Shown in pieces: positions 32,356 to 44,674 of a stretch of 64,000 bases of DNA. The DNA is from Hyaloscypha bicolor E. Its lineage: Eukaryota > Ascomycota > Leotiomycetes > Helotiales > Hyaloscyphaceae. A program made the position numbers and the translations under genes. Within the stretch, counting starts at the first letter, position 1, and each line of letters begins with the position of its first letter. The stretch is taken from contig NW_020194517.1 in NCBI RefSeq assembly GCF_002865645.1, positions 1,302,001-1,366,000 on the forward strand, read 5' to 3'. Under the pieces are notes generated by a model. That model had not been told where the DNA came from, did no database searches, and was given only the letters and a program-made list of their open reading frames with translations.

Positions 32356-34180
32356 ATGGCGACATCAGGCAACCGCATAAAGTGGCTAGCAGCGGTCTCC
32401 ATCAGCAGCATCCTCCTCAGCAGCATCTGGCTCCTGCGTATCAATTCTTCGGGACGACTTCACCTCATCCCGACAATGCCGAGACCACGAGTCTCAACCC
32501 GCCAAGGAACGATCGTCGGTGTCGAGGTTGAGCACGGCCTTCCGCAGCCTCTTGAACAATTCCTCGGGATTCCGTATGCGTTGTCCACAGGCGGTGAAAG
32601 GAGATTCAGTCCTCCTGTTCCTGTATCGCCTGTCAAGGTGTTTGATGCGAGCCATTATGGCCAGCGGTGTCCGTCCGGCTCACGTGATGCAACGCCAGAG
32701 GGAGAGGACTGCTTGAATCTCAACATCTTCAGGCCAAAGATCAGAGATGAGAGCAGGAAGTTGCCAGTATTGGTTTATCTCCATGGTGGAGCATTCAACT
32801 TCGGTGCTGGGAATGCTAGGCAAATCCCTCATCTGGTAGCATGGTCCGCAGAACCAATGATAGGAATCAGCTTCAACTACCGTGTTGGAGCTTTCGGCTT
32901 TCTGCCTTCGACATTTATGGAGGAGGAAGGACTCCTGAATATCGGTTTGAAAGATCAAGCTCTATTATTTGAATGGGTCCAGCAGAATATTGCAGCCTTT
33001 GGAGGAGATCCGGATAACGTGACGATCATGGGGAGCAGTGCAGGAGCCCACTCGGTATTGCCTCCCTCCACACTTCACCGACAAACATCTAACAATCTTC
33101 TAGGTCGGTCACCATCTCCTCCATGATACCCACAAAGCACCTCCTTTCAAAAGAGTAATCCTCGAATCGGGAGCTGCAACAGCCCGCGCTGTATATGCAC
33201 CCTCTAATCCCCTCCACGAGCAACAATTCCATGAATTCCTCCAAAACCTAAACATTCCCTCCCTGCACACGTCTGAAATACTACCCGCTCTCCGGTCAAA
33301 GACCTTCCTCGAGATCAAAGCCGCTTCCGGAGCTATCTTCGAGAAATACAACCCCTCAGTCCGCTGGCCCTTCCAACCCGTAATCGACGGCCCAGGAGGC
33401 ATGATCCCCATCGCTCCAATCGCCGCCTGGAAAGCTGGTTCCTTCCACCGCATCCCAATACTAACAGGATTCAACGCAAACGAGGGCTCGATTTTCGTCC
33501 CAGCAACAGCTTCCAAGTCGCAAGAATTTACCGGTTTTTTCAGGACATTGTTGCCCTCCCTTCCGAAAGACGATCTCGTTCTGCTCAATGAAGTATACCC
33601 TGATCCCCTTATGGGAAAAGATGAGAAATATAAAGAGACGAGAAGAGGACTCGGGGCACAGTTTATGAGGTTGGAGCAGGCGTATGGGCATTTTGCTTAT
33701 GTTGCGCCAGTGCTGCAGACTGCTTTGTTCGTTTCCTCCTCTTCTCCGTCTGTATCCAACTCCGCCTCCAAAGTGGAGGAAAGGAAAGAGACACCACCAG
33801 TATACCTCTACGAATTCGCCCTCCCGACAAATAGCAGTCTCCTCGCCTACCACGGCTCACATGCACCGTTCATAACGCACAACCCAGAAATTGCTCGTCT
33901 CTCACCTACCGTCAATCAGATTTCAAATGTCATGCATGCATACTGGGCGAGTTTTATCTTGACAGGAGATCCAAATGCCGTCAAGGGGAAGTTTGGGGAT
34001 AGAGTTGTGTGGCCGAGATTTAGTGCAGATAAGGAGGACAATATGGTGGTATTCGGAGAAGGGAACACCGAGTTTATTGGTAGGGGAGATAAAGGGGACG
34101 TGGTTAAAGTTACTTCTGACGAAGAAGTTAGAAAGGAATGTGAATACTGGATGGAGAGAACGGAGTTATTCGAAATTTAG
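32356..34180 (+). CDS. Type-B carboxylesterase, membrane-anchored or secreted
   Basis: An alpha/beta-hydrolase of the carboxylesterase/lipase family that cleaves carboxylic esters; the substrate cannot be told. Exons 32356-33054 and 33104-34180 join in phase 0 (GTATTG...TTCTAG), giving 591 residues. Residues 9-27 form one hydrophobic segment (WLAAVSISSILLSSIWLL), so it is secreted or a type II membrane protein. The N-terminal signature EDCLNLNIFRP, the oxyanion-hole VYLHGGAFNFG, and the nucleophile elbow GSSAG with Ser228 are present. The acid is probably Glu360 (GFNANEGSIF) and the base His is in YHGSH (483-486). An insert rich in Ser near residue 450 is poorly conserved. The exon join lies five residues after the catalytic Ser. 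Confidence 0.88.
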
Positions 34181-35457
34181 AAGAGAAGAGCGATAAAGGC
34201 AGACCATCAAACGATAATTTAAGTCGACACACGGAATCTCAGCGGAACGAGAACAGATGTGACTTGCTTAGCACGGCACGCAAACTGCACGTCCATTTCA
34301 CACTACCCTTGTGAAACGGAATAAGGCATCTGTCCACAGCTAGTTCCATGCTGGGGAAAGATTAACTGTATGCAAGAAACTGTGCTGGGTGGAGCTTTCT
34401 TTCAGGAGCGCCGGATTGAAGGACAATTGGAAGTGGCAACCAGATAATCAGTGTTACTCCCAAGATTATGAAAATACATGTGCGAAGATGACAACTTCCC
34501 GGACGGGGTCAACGATCTGGGATTAGAGGAGTAGGGTCCATTGTTGTGCGGTAGATGGATGATACTCTTTGAGATGCTTCGACAACAACTCTCACCCTCA
34601 TTTTGAAGTTTGCACCCAGCATGCCCCCTCACTTCCTGGCCTAAGATGAGCATGCCCAACCTGTGGAGGGCACACCCATGCATTACGCGTCTCCTCCATG
34701 TCAACTATATATAACAAAACAAACGAGCCCGCTGCGTATATAAACTCTCCCCAAGCATCACGCAAAAGGCAATTCTCCCTGTCAAAATTTCATTTGCTCC
34801 ACTTCCATTCATTCTCTATCTATCTAAAATCCAAAGAGAAGAGAGGCGAAGATACAGACCACGAGTACTCTTCACATTTTTATTGCTTAGCTTTGATATG
34901 AATGAGGTAGAGCAATATCTAGCAAGACTTTTTACTTGCACCACACCGCACCATCCATGCTCCTTGATTATTTCTCGGTCAATTTTTGTTTCGTTATCGG
35001 CGTGGAAGAGAGAAAGAAACAGGGATTTTGGTTTGGTTTTCGTCGACTTTTGTTTATATATCGACATATCGTCGCGTCTTCAGACAAGGCTGGCTTCTCT
35101 TATGACAGTCGTGAATTGACTGGTTGCCGCGCGAGACAAGGAAGCATCCCCAACTACTGGTAGCTTGAGGAGGGGGATTAGGTTAGAAGCAAGGTTAGGG
35201 GAGGAGGGTGTGAGGACTTCAAGTTGGACGTTAAAGAGAGATTGGGTCCATTAATCATGTAGTCTTGGAAGTAGGAGTTGTGTGGCTTCAAAGTAGCGGG
35301 GTTTCCGTGCTCATTGCACGGGCACGCACCGCGTTGTATCTTGTCAAAGCTTTCATTCTGGCCTGAGACAATTTTCAACCTCATGGAAAGCCGCAGGTTT
35401 GAGCGAACAGAGTGTCGTTGGTCATGCTCACCCATTCATTCTCCCAACCTAACCCAA
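34181..35457. other. Convergent intergenic region esterase / helicase
   Basis: About 1.3 kb between two 3' ends. No gene is seen. Confidence 0.5.
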
Positions 35458-37589
35458 CTATCGAATCTTATAGAAATCCGGCGCGTACTCCACCAACCAA
35501 CCCTTCTCAATCTTACTCACATCCCGAATAAAAGTCTTATTCCCCGTCTCCATCACCTCGTGGAAGATAACCCAGTCTGCCTTGCGGTTAAACATCAGTG
35601 AGCTAGGATGAGCGTGTAATATCGTGCCTCCGGCTACGTTCCTGAATGTGCCGTCCGGCTGCATCTTTGCTGCGTGGGCAAAGAATCCGGTTGTTAGGCA
35701 GCGCCGGATTTGCTCGCCTTTATCGGGACCACCAACCGCTAGTGGTGTCTTGTTGGGATTGGAGGTGGAGGTGGAGGAGAGAGTTTCGTCGACGTTCATG
35801 CCGAATCTTTCCAAGTAGCGTTTGAGTTGTGCTCGGATGGATACAGCTCTCGTCATGGACTTGAAGTTAATGAAGTTGTCGTGGCAGAAGCGAGCTTCTT
35901 TCTTCCCCTTGGTAACGAACGCCTGATACACATTAAGAAGCGTAATATGGTCGCCCTCTTCAACAGCGAATTTCCTCCGCGCAGTCTCCATCTTCTTCTT
36001 CTCGCCGTCGTGGAACCAGATATTGCCTCCTACGCTCGTCATAGCTGCTATTGTTAGGATCTCGGAGAGACAGTTGAAGGAGGGGGCAGACAGCAAAGTT
36101 TTCGCCATCATGGGCTCAACCGCTAATTCCGCCATGCGGGTTCCGAGCGGCTTGGTGAGTTTGGCGTAGGTGTCGAGAGCCCCAAGGGAGTAGAGGAGTT
36201 CGAGGGCGCGGATGACGAGTTCGGCCGGGGGTGAGGTGAGGAAGTCGAAGCGGACGATGTTATCAATTCCTAGGGCCTTGAGCTGCAGTATCACCGGGGC
36301 GAGGTTGGATCTCTGGATTTCGGGGACGGTGGCTTCGTCCATGGATTGGAAAGAAGACTCCGTGTAAAGACGAAAGCATTTTCCGGGTTTGGTACGCCCG
36401 GCTCGTCCTGATCTTTGGGTTGCGGAAGCCTTGGATACCGGGGTCGCGGTGAGGGTCTCAATTCCGGTGAGGGGGTTGTAGGCGCGGAGCTTCACGAAGC
36501 CGGTGTCGACGACATAGAGGATGCCGTCGATGGTGACGGATGCTTCGGCGATGTTGGTGGAGAAGATTACTTTGCGGGTGTTTTCTGGTGCGGGTTCGAA
36601 GACGTACATTTGTTGCTCTGTTGAGAGGCCGGCGTAGAGGGGGAGGGCCATTATTTGTTGAGAGCGAGGATGGAGGTTTGCTGCTCGTTCGGATATTGCT
36701 TGGACGGCTGTATCTATCTCTTCCCTTCCGGTTAGGAAGACGAGGATGTCACCTTCTAGTTCTTTGGTGTGGATATCGAATACCGTTTGTACGGCTTTTT
36801 CGACATAATCTTCGGCTGGATTCTCCAAGTATAGGATGTCGACGGGATACATCCTGCCCTCTATACTGATGATGCGACCAACATTGCCTCCAAAAGCTGT
36901 ATCCTGAGGCCCCGAGCTTCCTTGAGAGATCAGATCGTCAATGGTGAGGGCTGGTTCAGCTGTGGGCTTTTGCACTTCATCGCCCATAAAGAACTTCAGG
37001 AAATCCTCGGCTTGCAGGGTTGCACTGCTGATGATGATTCGTAGCTCTGGCCGTCTTTTCATAATCTTCTTGAGCACGCCAAGAAGGACATCTGTACTCA
37101 GAGATCTTTCATGAGCTTCATCCACCATGATGACCGAGTAACGTGACAGCAAAGGGTCCACCAACGCTTCTCTGAGCAAAAGGCCATCTGTGAGGAACTT
37201 GATCCGCGTTGCAGCCGAAGTGACATCTTCAAAACGAATCGAATAGCCCACCTCCTTACCAACTTCGCAACCCATCTCATCTGCGACCCGAACTGCCACA
37301 GTCGTTGCTGCTACTCGCCGAGGCTACGAAACGTTAGCTAGTCCCGTAATCGAGGCAGAGTGCATACCTGAGTAACGGCAATGACCTTGCCGTCTGAGCA
37401 CCATCCTGCTTGCTCGAGATATTGAGGAAGTTGGGTGGTCTTTCCTGAGCCGGTTTGGCCAACGACTATTGTGACTGGATAAGTCTCGATGAGGTAGAGG
37501 AGATTTTGCCTATGTCGAGCAATTGGTAGAAGTGAGGCTGGCTTGTGGAGGGATGGGATGAAGGTGGCAGCGAGGTCGAAGTCTGCCAT
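35458..37589 (-). CDS. DEAH-box RNA helicase, DHX35-like
   Basis: An ATP-dependent RNA helicase most like DHX35, a protein found in human spliceosomal C complexes and absent from S. cerevisiae. Exons 37589-37368 and 37323-35458 (donor GTATGC, branch CTAAC, acceptor CGTAG) give 695 residues. Motifs in order: [11 protein letters not shown] (44-53), Ia [20 protein letters not shown] (142-145), [30 protein letters not shown], then the HA2/OB regions typical of DEAH proteins ([40 protein letters not shown]). It lacks the long N-terminal extension of Prp2, Prp16, Prp22 and Prp43, as DHX35 does. The start [17 protein letters not shown] is preferred over an ATG 26 codons upstream. Orthology is judged from length and order only. 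Confidence 0.88.
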
Positions 37590-39256
37590 GATGACTGGCC
37601 TCACATTGCTGATAGTGCTCGGCTGTCTTCGCTTCGAGAAGCCTGTTCCCCCTTTTCGACAAGTCAAGTCAAGTCACGGGGTCCGAAGGTGATCTTGATG
37701 TTCGGTCAAATTTGGAGCAAAGTCTATGTTTCTGCCTAAGGCGGAAAAAACCAACGAACCTAATTTTATTGTTTTTGTGCTCAGTGCTCACAAATTTCAA
37801 ATCTGACTATCACTTGCCTCTCGACTCTTTACCCGCTGCTGCTCAGCCACGCTCACGACGTCGTGCCTCAGGGATTTTGGATAATTCGCAAGTCAATTTA
37901 AAAGCAATATCGGCGAAGATTTGGGCCCGCTTCCTACTTTTGGGCCCGCACTGTGGCTGCAAAAGCCTGCAATAAACGGCGCGGACGCCAATCCAATCTC
38001 CTTGGCCCCGCTAGATGCCAATCAAACCCCATGGTTGAAGTTCTAGATGTGAGTCTTCAACCAGAGTGTTCGCTCGCGTGTTCATAAATAATAAGCAAGG
38101 GAGAGCGTGCTTTGGATTTGTTGAAGTCACGGTGAATCTCCAGAATGATTCACCGACCAGACGCCGATCAGGGTCGAGTGAAGTCAATGATCACCAGTTC
38201 CAGAGCATGCGTCGCAGATATATCTATTCATACACCGAGCGGCCGAGCCTGCCGTCCCCCCGGACTGTGGCCTGTGGAGGGACAAATTGGCAACGAATCG
38301 ACAGGCCAGTTTGATGAGGCTTGCCCATCCCTGACCATTCGTACCTGAGTAACGGCTTTGGGGTTAGCGGACGCCGTTTTGGAGGTGGTGTCATGCCTCA
38401 TTCCTCCCAAAGTCCCAACATTTCTATGAATAGATGCAGAAGATGCAAAATTGTGAAGAAAGAACGACGATGATAGAGATGCTGCGCGTCTTCCGGGAGC
38501 TTTTGGGGGTGGAGAGCACTCGCAGCCGCAGCCGCAGCCGCAGCAGCAGAAGCAACAAGGCCCAGCCGCCGTCTCTCATTTCGCCAGAGCAAGTGATGCT
38601 TGTTCAATCAAAATCCACTGTTTCGTCCCCTGAAGCCAGAGCCGAGCTCATTCACGCGGACTTGCCTCCTTCGGGCTAGCTGCCGCCAAATTAGCCAGGT
38701 CCCGACTGGGCCCTGGTCCAATCCAATTCAACACCAGCCAAACCGCTGCTGTCAGTCAGTCGCCTGCTGTGCTGCTGCTGCAACTGCAGGTGCTGGGCCT
38801 GTTCGTCCCTTCTCTCCTTCTCCTTCCCCTTCACCTTCTTCACCTCCACCTCCACCTCCTAACTTCACGACTCCTCGACCGAGAGCGCCTGCCAGTCGGG
38901 TCTGCCATTCCTTAGGTTTACGACCACTTCCGCTCCTTCTTCATGTTCCGACCATAGTCACTCCTTCGAGTCCGTCGTTTTTTTTCGCGTGCGTGTTGCA
39001 ATTCAATTCATACTACGTTCTGCATTTACTGGTTCGGAGTTGTTTCAATAAGAGCATTGCATACCGCGGAGAGCGTGTCCACGAAACGAGCCTCAATCAA
39101 CACAATCCGCCATCTTGTTTGCTTTTATCACGAGCTGCAACCGAAACCAGTCGCGCCTTCCTTTGCAGCACCGCCACGACAACTTACCTTTAGCGTTGTC
39201 AACCATTGCTTGTCGACTTCGTCCAGGTGACCGCGAGGTTGCTGGCCTCCGCCAAG
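37590..39256. other. Intergenic, helicase / membrane protein divergent region
   Basis: About 1.7 kb. It includes a CAGCCG microsatellite near 38520-38560 and CT-rich leader sequence from 38800. Open frames here (for example 38600-39193) are low-complexity and unsupported. Confidence 0.45.
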
Positions 39257-41662
39257 ATGGAGAACGGAGACGCAAATATTGTTAGGTTGGCGGCTCGCGC
39301 TCCACAGATCGTGGGAAGAATGGACACAATAATGAACATTGCTGTTCCAGACCGCGTTATAGAGGCGCGAGCGGCGACCACAACTTCATCCTCTACGGAT
39401 TCGACAAGCAGTTGCGGCTCCAGCGCCTGCGAGCAACCCGTCAGCTCGTCGACTTTTACCCTGCCCATTGTCCTCGGTGTTGCGTAAGTATAAATTGAAG
39501 TCTTTTGAGCATTATATCTAATTTGGAACAGCATCCCTGTTATCGGCGCCGCCATCCTGTTCTTCATCCTACAGCGTCGACATGTACGCAAGCAAAGAGA
39601 GGAGGATGCAAATGATCGCCATGCATCTATGGACTTTGGCTTGGGAGATGTGCCACAACCTGGCAGACAGAAGAGAGCGCCATCTGCACTAGGGAATGAG
39701 AAGGAGTACGGAGAGAGGCCTGGTATGAGCCGGCGTCAGGTGTCTATGGATATGGCCATGAACAGTCCATATCTTCTCCCACCGGAGCTTCACAACTCGC
39801 GCGAGTCTATCCATTCTCTATCGAGATCGTTGGCACAACATGAAGATCCGTACCATCCAGTTACTCAGTATTACCCAGGAGACGGCGCATCTATCCGGTC
39901 ACAATCAAAACAAGGTTCCTCCATTTATACTGGCTCGAGCCATGCGCCCTCGAGAATGCAAGACATGAGCACATCAGACCTTGTCGGCAATGCTGGAAGC
40001 ATGGCACGCAGCAGCCCACCAGCAGTCTTTGTTCCTCCACGTCGTCAGAACTCGTTGCCGCCAAAAACCATGAGCCCTGTCGAATCTCTCTCTGACCCGG
40101 TACCGCCGTATCCCGCCGAACCACCCAAAGCATATATGCCCGATGTCCTCCCTTTGCCAGCTCTGCCAAGAAAGGGCTTGCCAAACTCACCACGTCCGGG
40201 GCAGAGTCCAACGAATCTTGCCCCAACCTTACCAAACATGGATGAGAACCGCGAGTCAACTGGCGATATGTCAGCCATCAGAAATAGCAACAACTATTTG
40301 GGAAGCTTTATCAACTCAGGCGCGCCTTCGCTAACTCCTCCGTCTCCACGCAAAGATCGTGAGCTCCCAACACTCCCAGCAGCAGAGCAGGAACCAACTC
40401 TCCCTACGCTCCCAGCAGTTGAGCAGCAACCAATCAAGCGCAAATCGCCGCCCCCAAGCATGAATAGCTTGCCTTCAAACCCTCGACCGGTACGAAAGGA
40501 ATCAGTCCCTACAGTTCAACCTCAGACTTTTATGGATGATGAGAGCGATTATGGCGATGGTGTCAGAATTACCCCCCCATCGCCCGGGCGTGAAAATGCA
40601 GAGCAAATTCGGGGGCAACGTTATTCTATGGATGTTCCGCCCGAGGAGTTCGCACAAGCTGGATTGGGTGCTCCTGGATTCGACCCGAAGCGACTTTCAA
40701 TGGGATTCCGCCCGCTGCCACCTAACAACCTGATGGAGACTGATGATCCTGAGATCAGAGCCAATCGAATTCGGTCATTCTACAAAGAATACTTTGACGA
40801 GAACAAACCAGCTCCGGCAGGACAGTATTATGAAGATTATGACGAGAACTACAACGGATATGAAGAGACCTCATATCATGATCCGGACTCTAATCAGTTT
40901 GTCATGCCATTTGCTGAACCCGTTACCCGTCGTGCTATGACGCCTCCTCCACGTGCTCCAAGATTTCAAGGACCTTCTCGACCTAGACAAGGTTCAATGG
41001 GCGCGATGAGCACTGGCGGAATGCGTGGCCCTCAAATGTATCCTCCAGGGCCATATCCCCAAGGTCCAAGAGCATACTCTTCTGCATCTGGACGTATGGG
41101 ACCGGGAGCATACAACAACGGCCCAAAACGCCCAATGCCTCCTCCAGCTGCACTCAGTAGCTTGCCAACCCCATCCAAACTGAGAGACGACTCTTTTGCT
41201 CTGATGGGAGCTATCGACTTTGCACCACCGCAGTCCTATAGAGATAGGGCAGCTGGTCGGTCGGAGAGCCCGTTGGGCGAGAGACGCCCGTATTCACCAG
41301 CAGTACCTTCATTTGCTCCAATTGCCAGTGCATTTGAAGAACTTGCACCAATTCCTAGCCCGTAAGTAATCTTCAACCCAGGTGTGCACAAACTCTAACA
41401 GAAGAACAGACACTTGCTCCGGAAGTCTGGAACGTTCACTTCGCTCGACTTCGCACCTCCCAAGAAATTCAGGGATCCCGATAGCATGAGCGACGCCGGT
41501 AGCATTCGAAGCAACCAAAGTGGAATTTCCACGAGGCAATTAGGGGCTATCCGTAACGGAGCATACCGTGTCAGCCGAATCCCAGGGGACGTAGTCTTCA
41601 CAAGAGACGATCTAGCAACGCAGCTCAAGCCTCAATGGGGCATGCGCCCCCACAACAGCTAG
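39257..41662 (+). CDS. Single-pass membrane protein with short Ser/Thr ectodomain and long Pro-rich tail
   Basis: Exons 39257-39483, 39532-41361 and 41410-41662 give 769 residues. The first about 65 residues hold a Ser/Thr/Cys segment (TTTSSSTDSTSSCGSSACE) without a classical signal peptide. One transmembrane helix follows (LPIVLGVAIPVIGAAILFFI), split by intron 1, then basic RRHVRKQREE. The rest is cytoplasmic, proline- and serine-rich, with LPTLPA and PPSP repeats and acidic DENYNGYEE, and ends in an ordered-looking segment (SGTFTSLDFAPPKKFRDPDS, GIRNGAYRVSRIPG-like). Topology resembles small wall-sensor proteins, but the ectodomain is short. I do not know the family. The start is the first ATG in frame after a leader acceptor-like site. 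Confidence 0.75.
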
Positions 41663-44600
41663 ACTTGATGACCAACAATAATGTCTTCCAGTTTTCTCGT
41701 GGTCTTCCCGCTTGGGCAACCACTCGAAGCATTTCAGCGCGCATGCATAAAGCAACAAATATTTTTTTGATTTTCACTGCACAGGACACCAACATACTTG
41801 GTGCTCGGTTTCACAACCCTCCCTCTTCCGACCAAACGTCAAATAGCGACCGCATCTCATGTGTCATGAGCTAGCTGCGTATATGCATGGATTGAATTGC
41901 CGGTTCTGCATATCGAATCGAATCGAATCACTTCCAGAGAACTCTACCACAGACTCTGGGTCTAATGTCTTTCTTGTAATAGATGGTTGGGCGATCAATG
42001 GGGTTGGGGTTTGGGCTTACTTTTCTCGATTGATTGAACTAACCGATGGACCAGTGGAAGGAAGGCGGAGAATGCATATAGATGCACAGAGAAGAACACT
42101 AGGGGATATGGAGAAATGGGATGAGGTCTTGTATAGTAGCATTGGAATGGATGATCCTTCTTGAATGTGCTTCCTTCCTCGCTTCCATTTACCCCTTTTC
42201 ACTCACGTGACTATACCGTAAATATCACGTGAACACCCCCGTGATTCCCTTCGCCCACGCACGCACAAACAGACCCCTTTCCAATTAAACTCTCACCTTC
42301 CTATAAGATTCGAATCAAAATCCGACATCAAAAGGTATATCATTGTATCAATTGTAGCACTCTACATCATTCCCATTGTTTTGTTTCATTTCACGAGGAA
42401 ACGAGCGTGGGCCCCAGCCATGATTATTAAAGTTCCTTTCACCACAAGAAAATCAAGGAAAGTTTGGCCGCGAAGGGGGGACGGGGGAGGGTCCACACTA
42501 CGGAGATTAAATTATGTGATGATTGGGGGATGGCGGAAGTGGGGCGGAGCGGAGGGAAGAGGTCCCTGGGAGATTTTTGATTTGATTTGCTTTGACTTGG
42601 TTGTGGCGTGGCTGGCGAGAGATTTGTGGGTTGAGGAATGAGGAATGAGGAGTAGGAATCGGGTGCGAGGCAGGGGTTGGGAAGGTGTGAAGGTCTCTGC
42701 TGCGTGTGCATACGGCGAGGCTGGTACGGTAAGTGATGGCAGGAAGGGGAAAGGAGTTGGAGTGCAGGTACTACGTAGATGTGGATGTACAGTACCTGGG
42801 AATTTCGAGGTGCAGCACGGGGCGCGGGAACAGTCACGGGGTTCACGAATTGAGGGCTGGTTGGAGCCTGGAGGGTTTGGGGCGGAGGAGGGATTGACAG
42901 GAGTGCAGGAGCGTGCATGCGCTCCAGCTCGTCGGCGCGGATCCGTAGCGGCTGCGGAAACAGGTTTTGTGTTGAGAAGGGGACAATTGAATTCCATGGG
43001 TTCGGGGCATTGTTTTTTACTGCTGAGAGGTTTGCATGAGGACAAGGAGACTGAGACTGAGACTGTGGAAATATGAGGCGGTTTGGGATCGTCTCGTCTC
43101 AGATGGGGAAGGAAGCCTCCATCCATCACGAGGAGTCCGCTCACTCATCAACGTACAGCCCGGCGAGACTGCTTCAGCCAAGGAGCAGAGGACGCAGCGA
43201 AGATTTATATTTTTGATGACGGAGAGAGAATCGAAGAAGTTCTGGAACTGGAGGAAGTTTTGATGGCGAGGAGAGTAATCAGGCATTGCTGGCGTGATGC
43301 CCAGAAACCATCTGAGATCCGTCGCCGCATCGATCGTATGTTCCGTTCAATACAGTACCGTAATACTCCGATTTTCATTATTCTGCTCCATGACAGATAT
43401 CTGTCGGTTCTCGGAGCAGGAGGATTATTGGGAGGCGCAAACCGTAACGTTGCGGATTTTGGCTTTAGAAGCTGAAGAGAAGAGGGTGCAGAGAAGCTGC
43501 GTGCACAGCCTCAATCGTTGGATTTCCGGCTCTCTCACAGGCCAATTGTGATCGTGATCTGCTGCGATCAGTGAGAGGTGCGTCCTATGAGAAGTATTCC
43601 TCAACAGCCCTAAGGAAATACCCACACGGGAAATCGTGGCGACGACGCCGTCGATGACAAGCAGCAGGAGAGCCCCTCGTGTGCAAGTTAGTATTTTTAA
43701 AACAAGTAGATCTGTGATTGGGTTTCGGCTTGTCCAGAGGAAGCGGAGAGGGTTGAGGTCATAGGCGGGCCAACTGGGAGTAAGGGATCACGAACAAGAT
43801 TCTGATGGTGCCATGGCAGGACGGCTCAGGCAGTGGAGCAGAGAGCAACCATCTGCTAAAGCCCGTATTATCCTTAGTGCCTCAGCGAAGAAAGCTGCAG
43901 ATGCAGACTAGAAAGGCCCTTATGGACCTGAGCGTGGCCAAGACGTGGTTTGCAGCTCCGTCTCCAGTTCACCTTACTCCTCACACCTCACACCTCACTC
44001 CTCACCTACAAACATCTCCTCCTCCTCCTCCTCCAGACCTCACTCTTACTCTCAACTCCGTCGTCGTCCCAACTCGACGCTCCCTAGCAAAGATCGCCTC
44101 AGCCACTGCCGCTTCGATTTGCATGGGCGCTCCAAGAAGATCTAATTTCGTTCGGCAGCCAAAAAGAAACGCCGCTGGGGGGCCCGCGAACCCGTAGTCG
44201 CGCTGCTCTGCTCTGCTGTCTCACCCAGTCCTCGCTCGCTCGCGCACCTCATTTTGCACTGCAATCAGCCGGCACTCGCCCTTCCACCTCCACCTCCCTA
44301 TTGCGGAACGTCGCCTCGTATCCAACACTTCTCCTCGACAACTCCACCTCCACCTCCACCTTCGGCCATCATCGTCCATCGCGACGTTTTACGATTGCAC
44401 CCTCGACATTCTTGGTAGAGCGACGCATTCGGTTGTGGTCGTCGCCGTCTCTTCATCCACTCCCTTTCCTTCTCGGACGGCCTCAGGGCAGCCCGCAGCG
44501 AAGCACAGCGATCGGCCCACCAGTGAAAAACTCGCCAGGAGCACGTCCGACGCCCTTTCCAAACGCGAAACATCGACTCTCACACAGTCACCACCCAAAC

Positions 44601-44674
44601 AATCTGGGTCGCTGCTGCAGAGCTTATTTTTGATCTAGGCTAGACTTGAGGTATGCTGCGCCTCGTCCTGATAG
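41663..44674. other. Intergenic region with paired CACGTG elements
   Basis: About 3 kb. No gene is supported; overlapping frames at 42439-43144 are G/C-skewed shadows. The last 450 bp are CT-rich and look like the leader of the gene at 44675. Confidence 0.45.
42204..42231. promoter_or_regulatory. Two CACGTG E-box cores 22 bp apart
   Basis: CACGTG at 42204-42209 (in CTCACGTGAC) and at 42226-42231 (in ATCACGTGAA). The 22-bp centre spacing is two helical turns. This is the TCACGTGA type bound by Cbf1-like bHLH factors in fungi. The nearest confident start codon is far away (44675), so the target is unclear. Confidence 0.35.

Noticed and set aside
38600..39193. 197-aa plus-strand frame
   Set aside because: Simple Ser/Pro sequence in a CT-rich leader region; no start context or homology recognised.
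42439..43144. Minus-strand Pro/Ser-rich frames of 159 and 210 aa
   Set aside because: Low-complexity shadow of G-rich DNA without conserved features.
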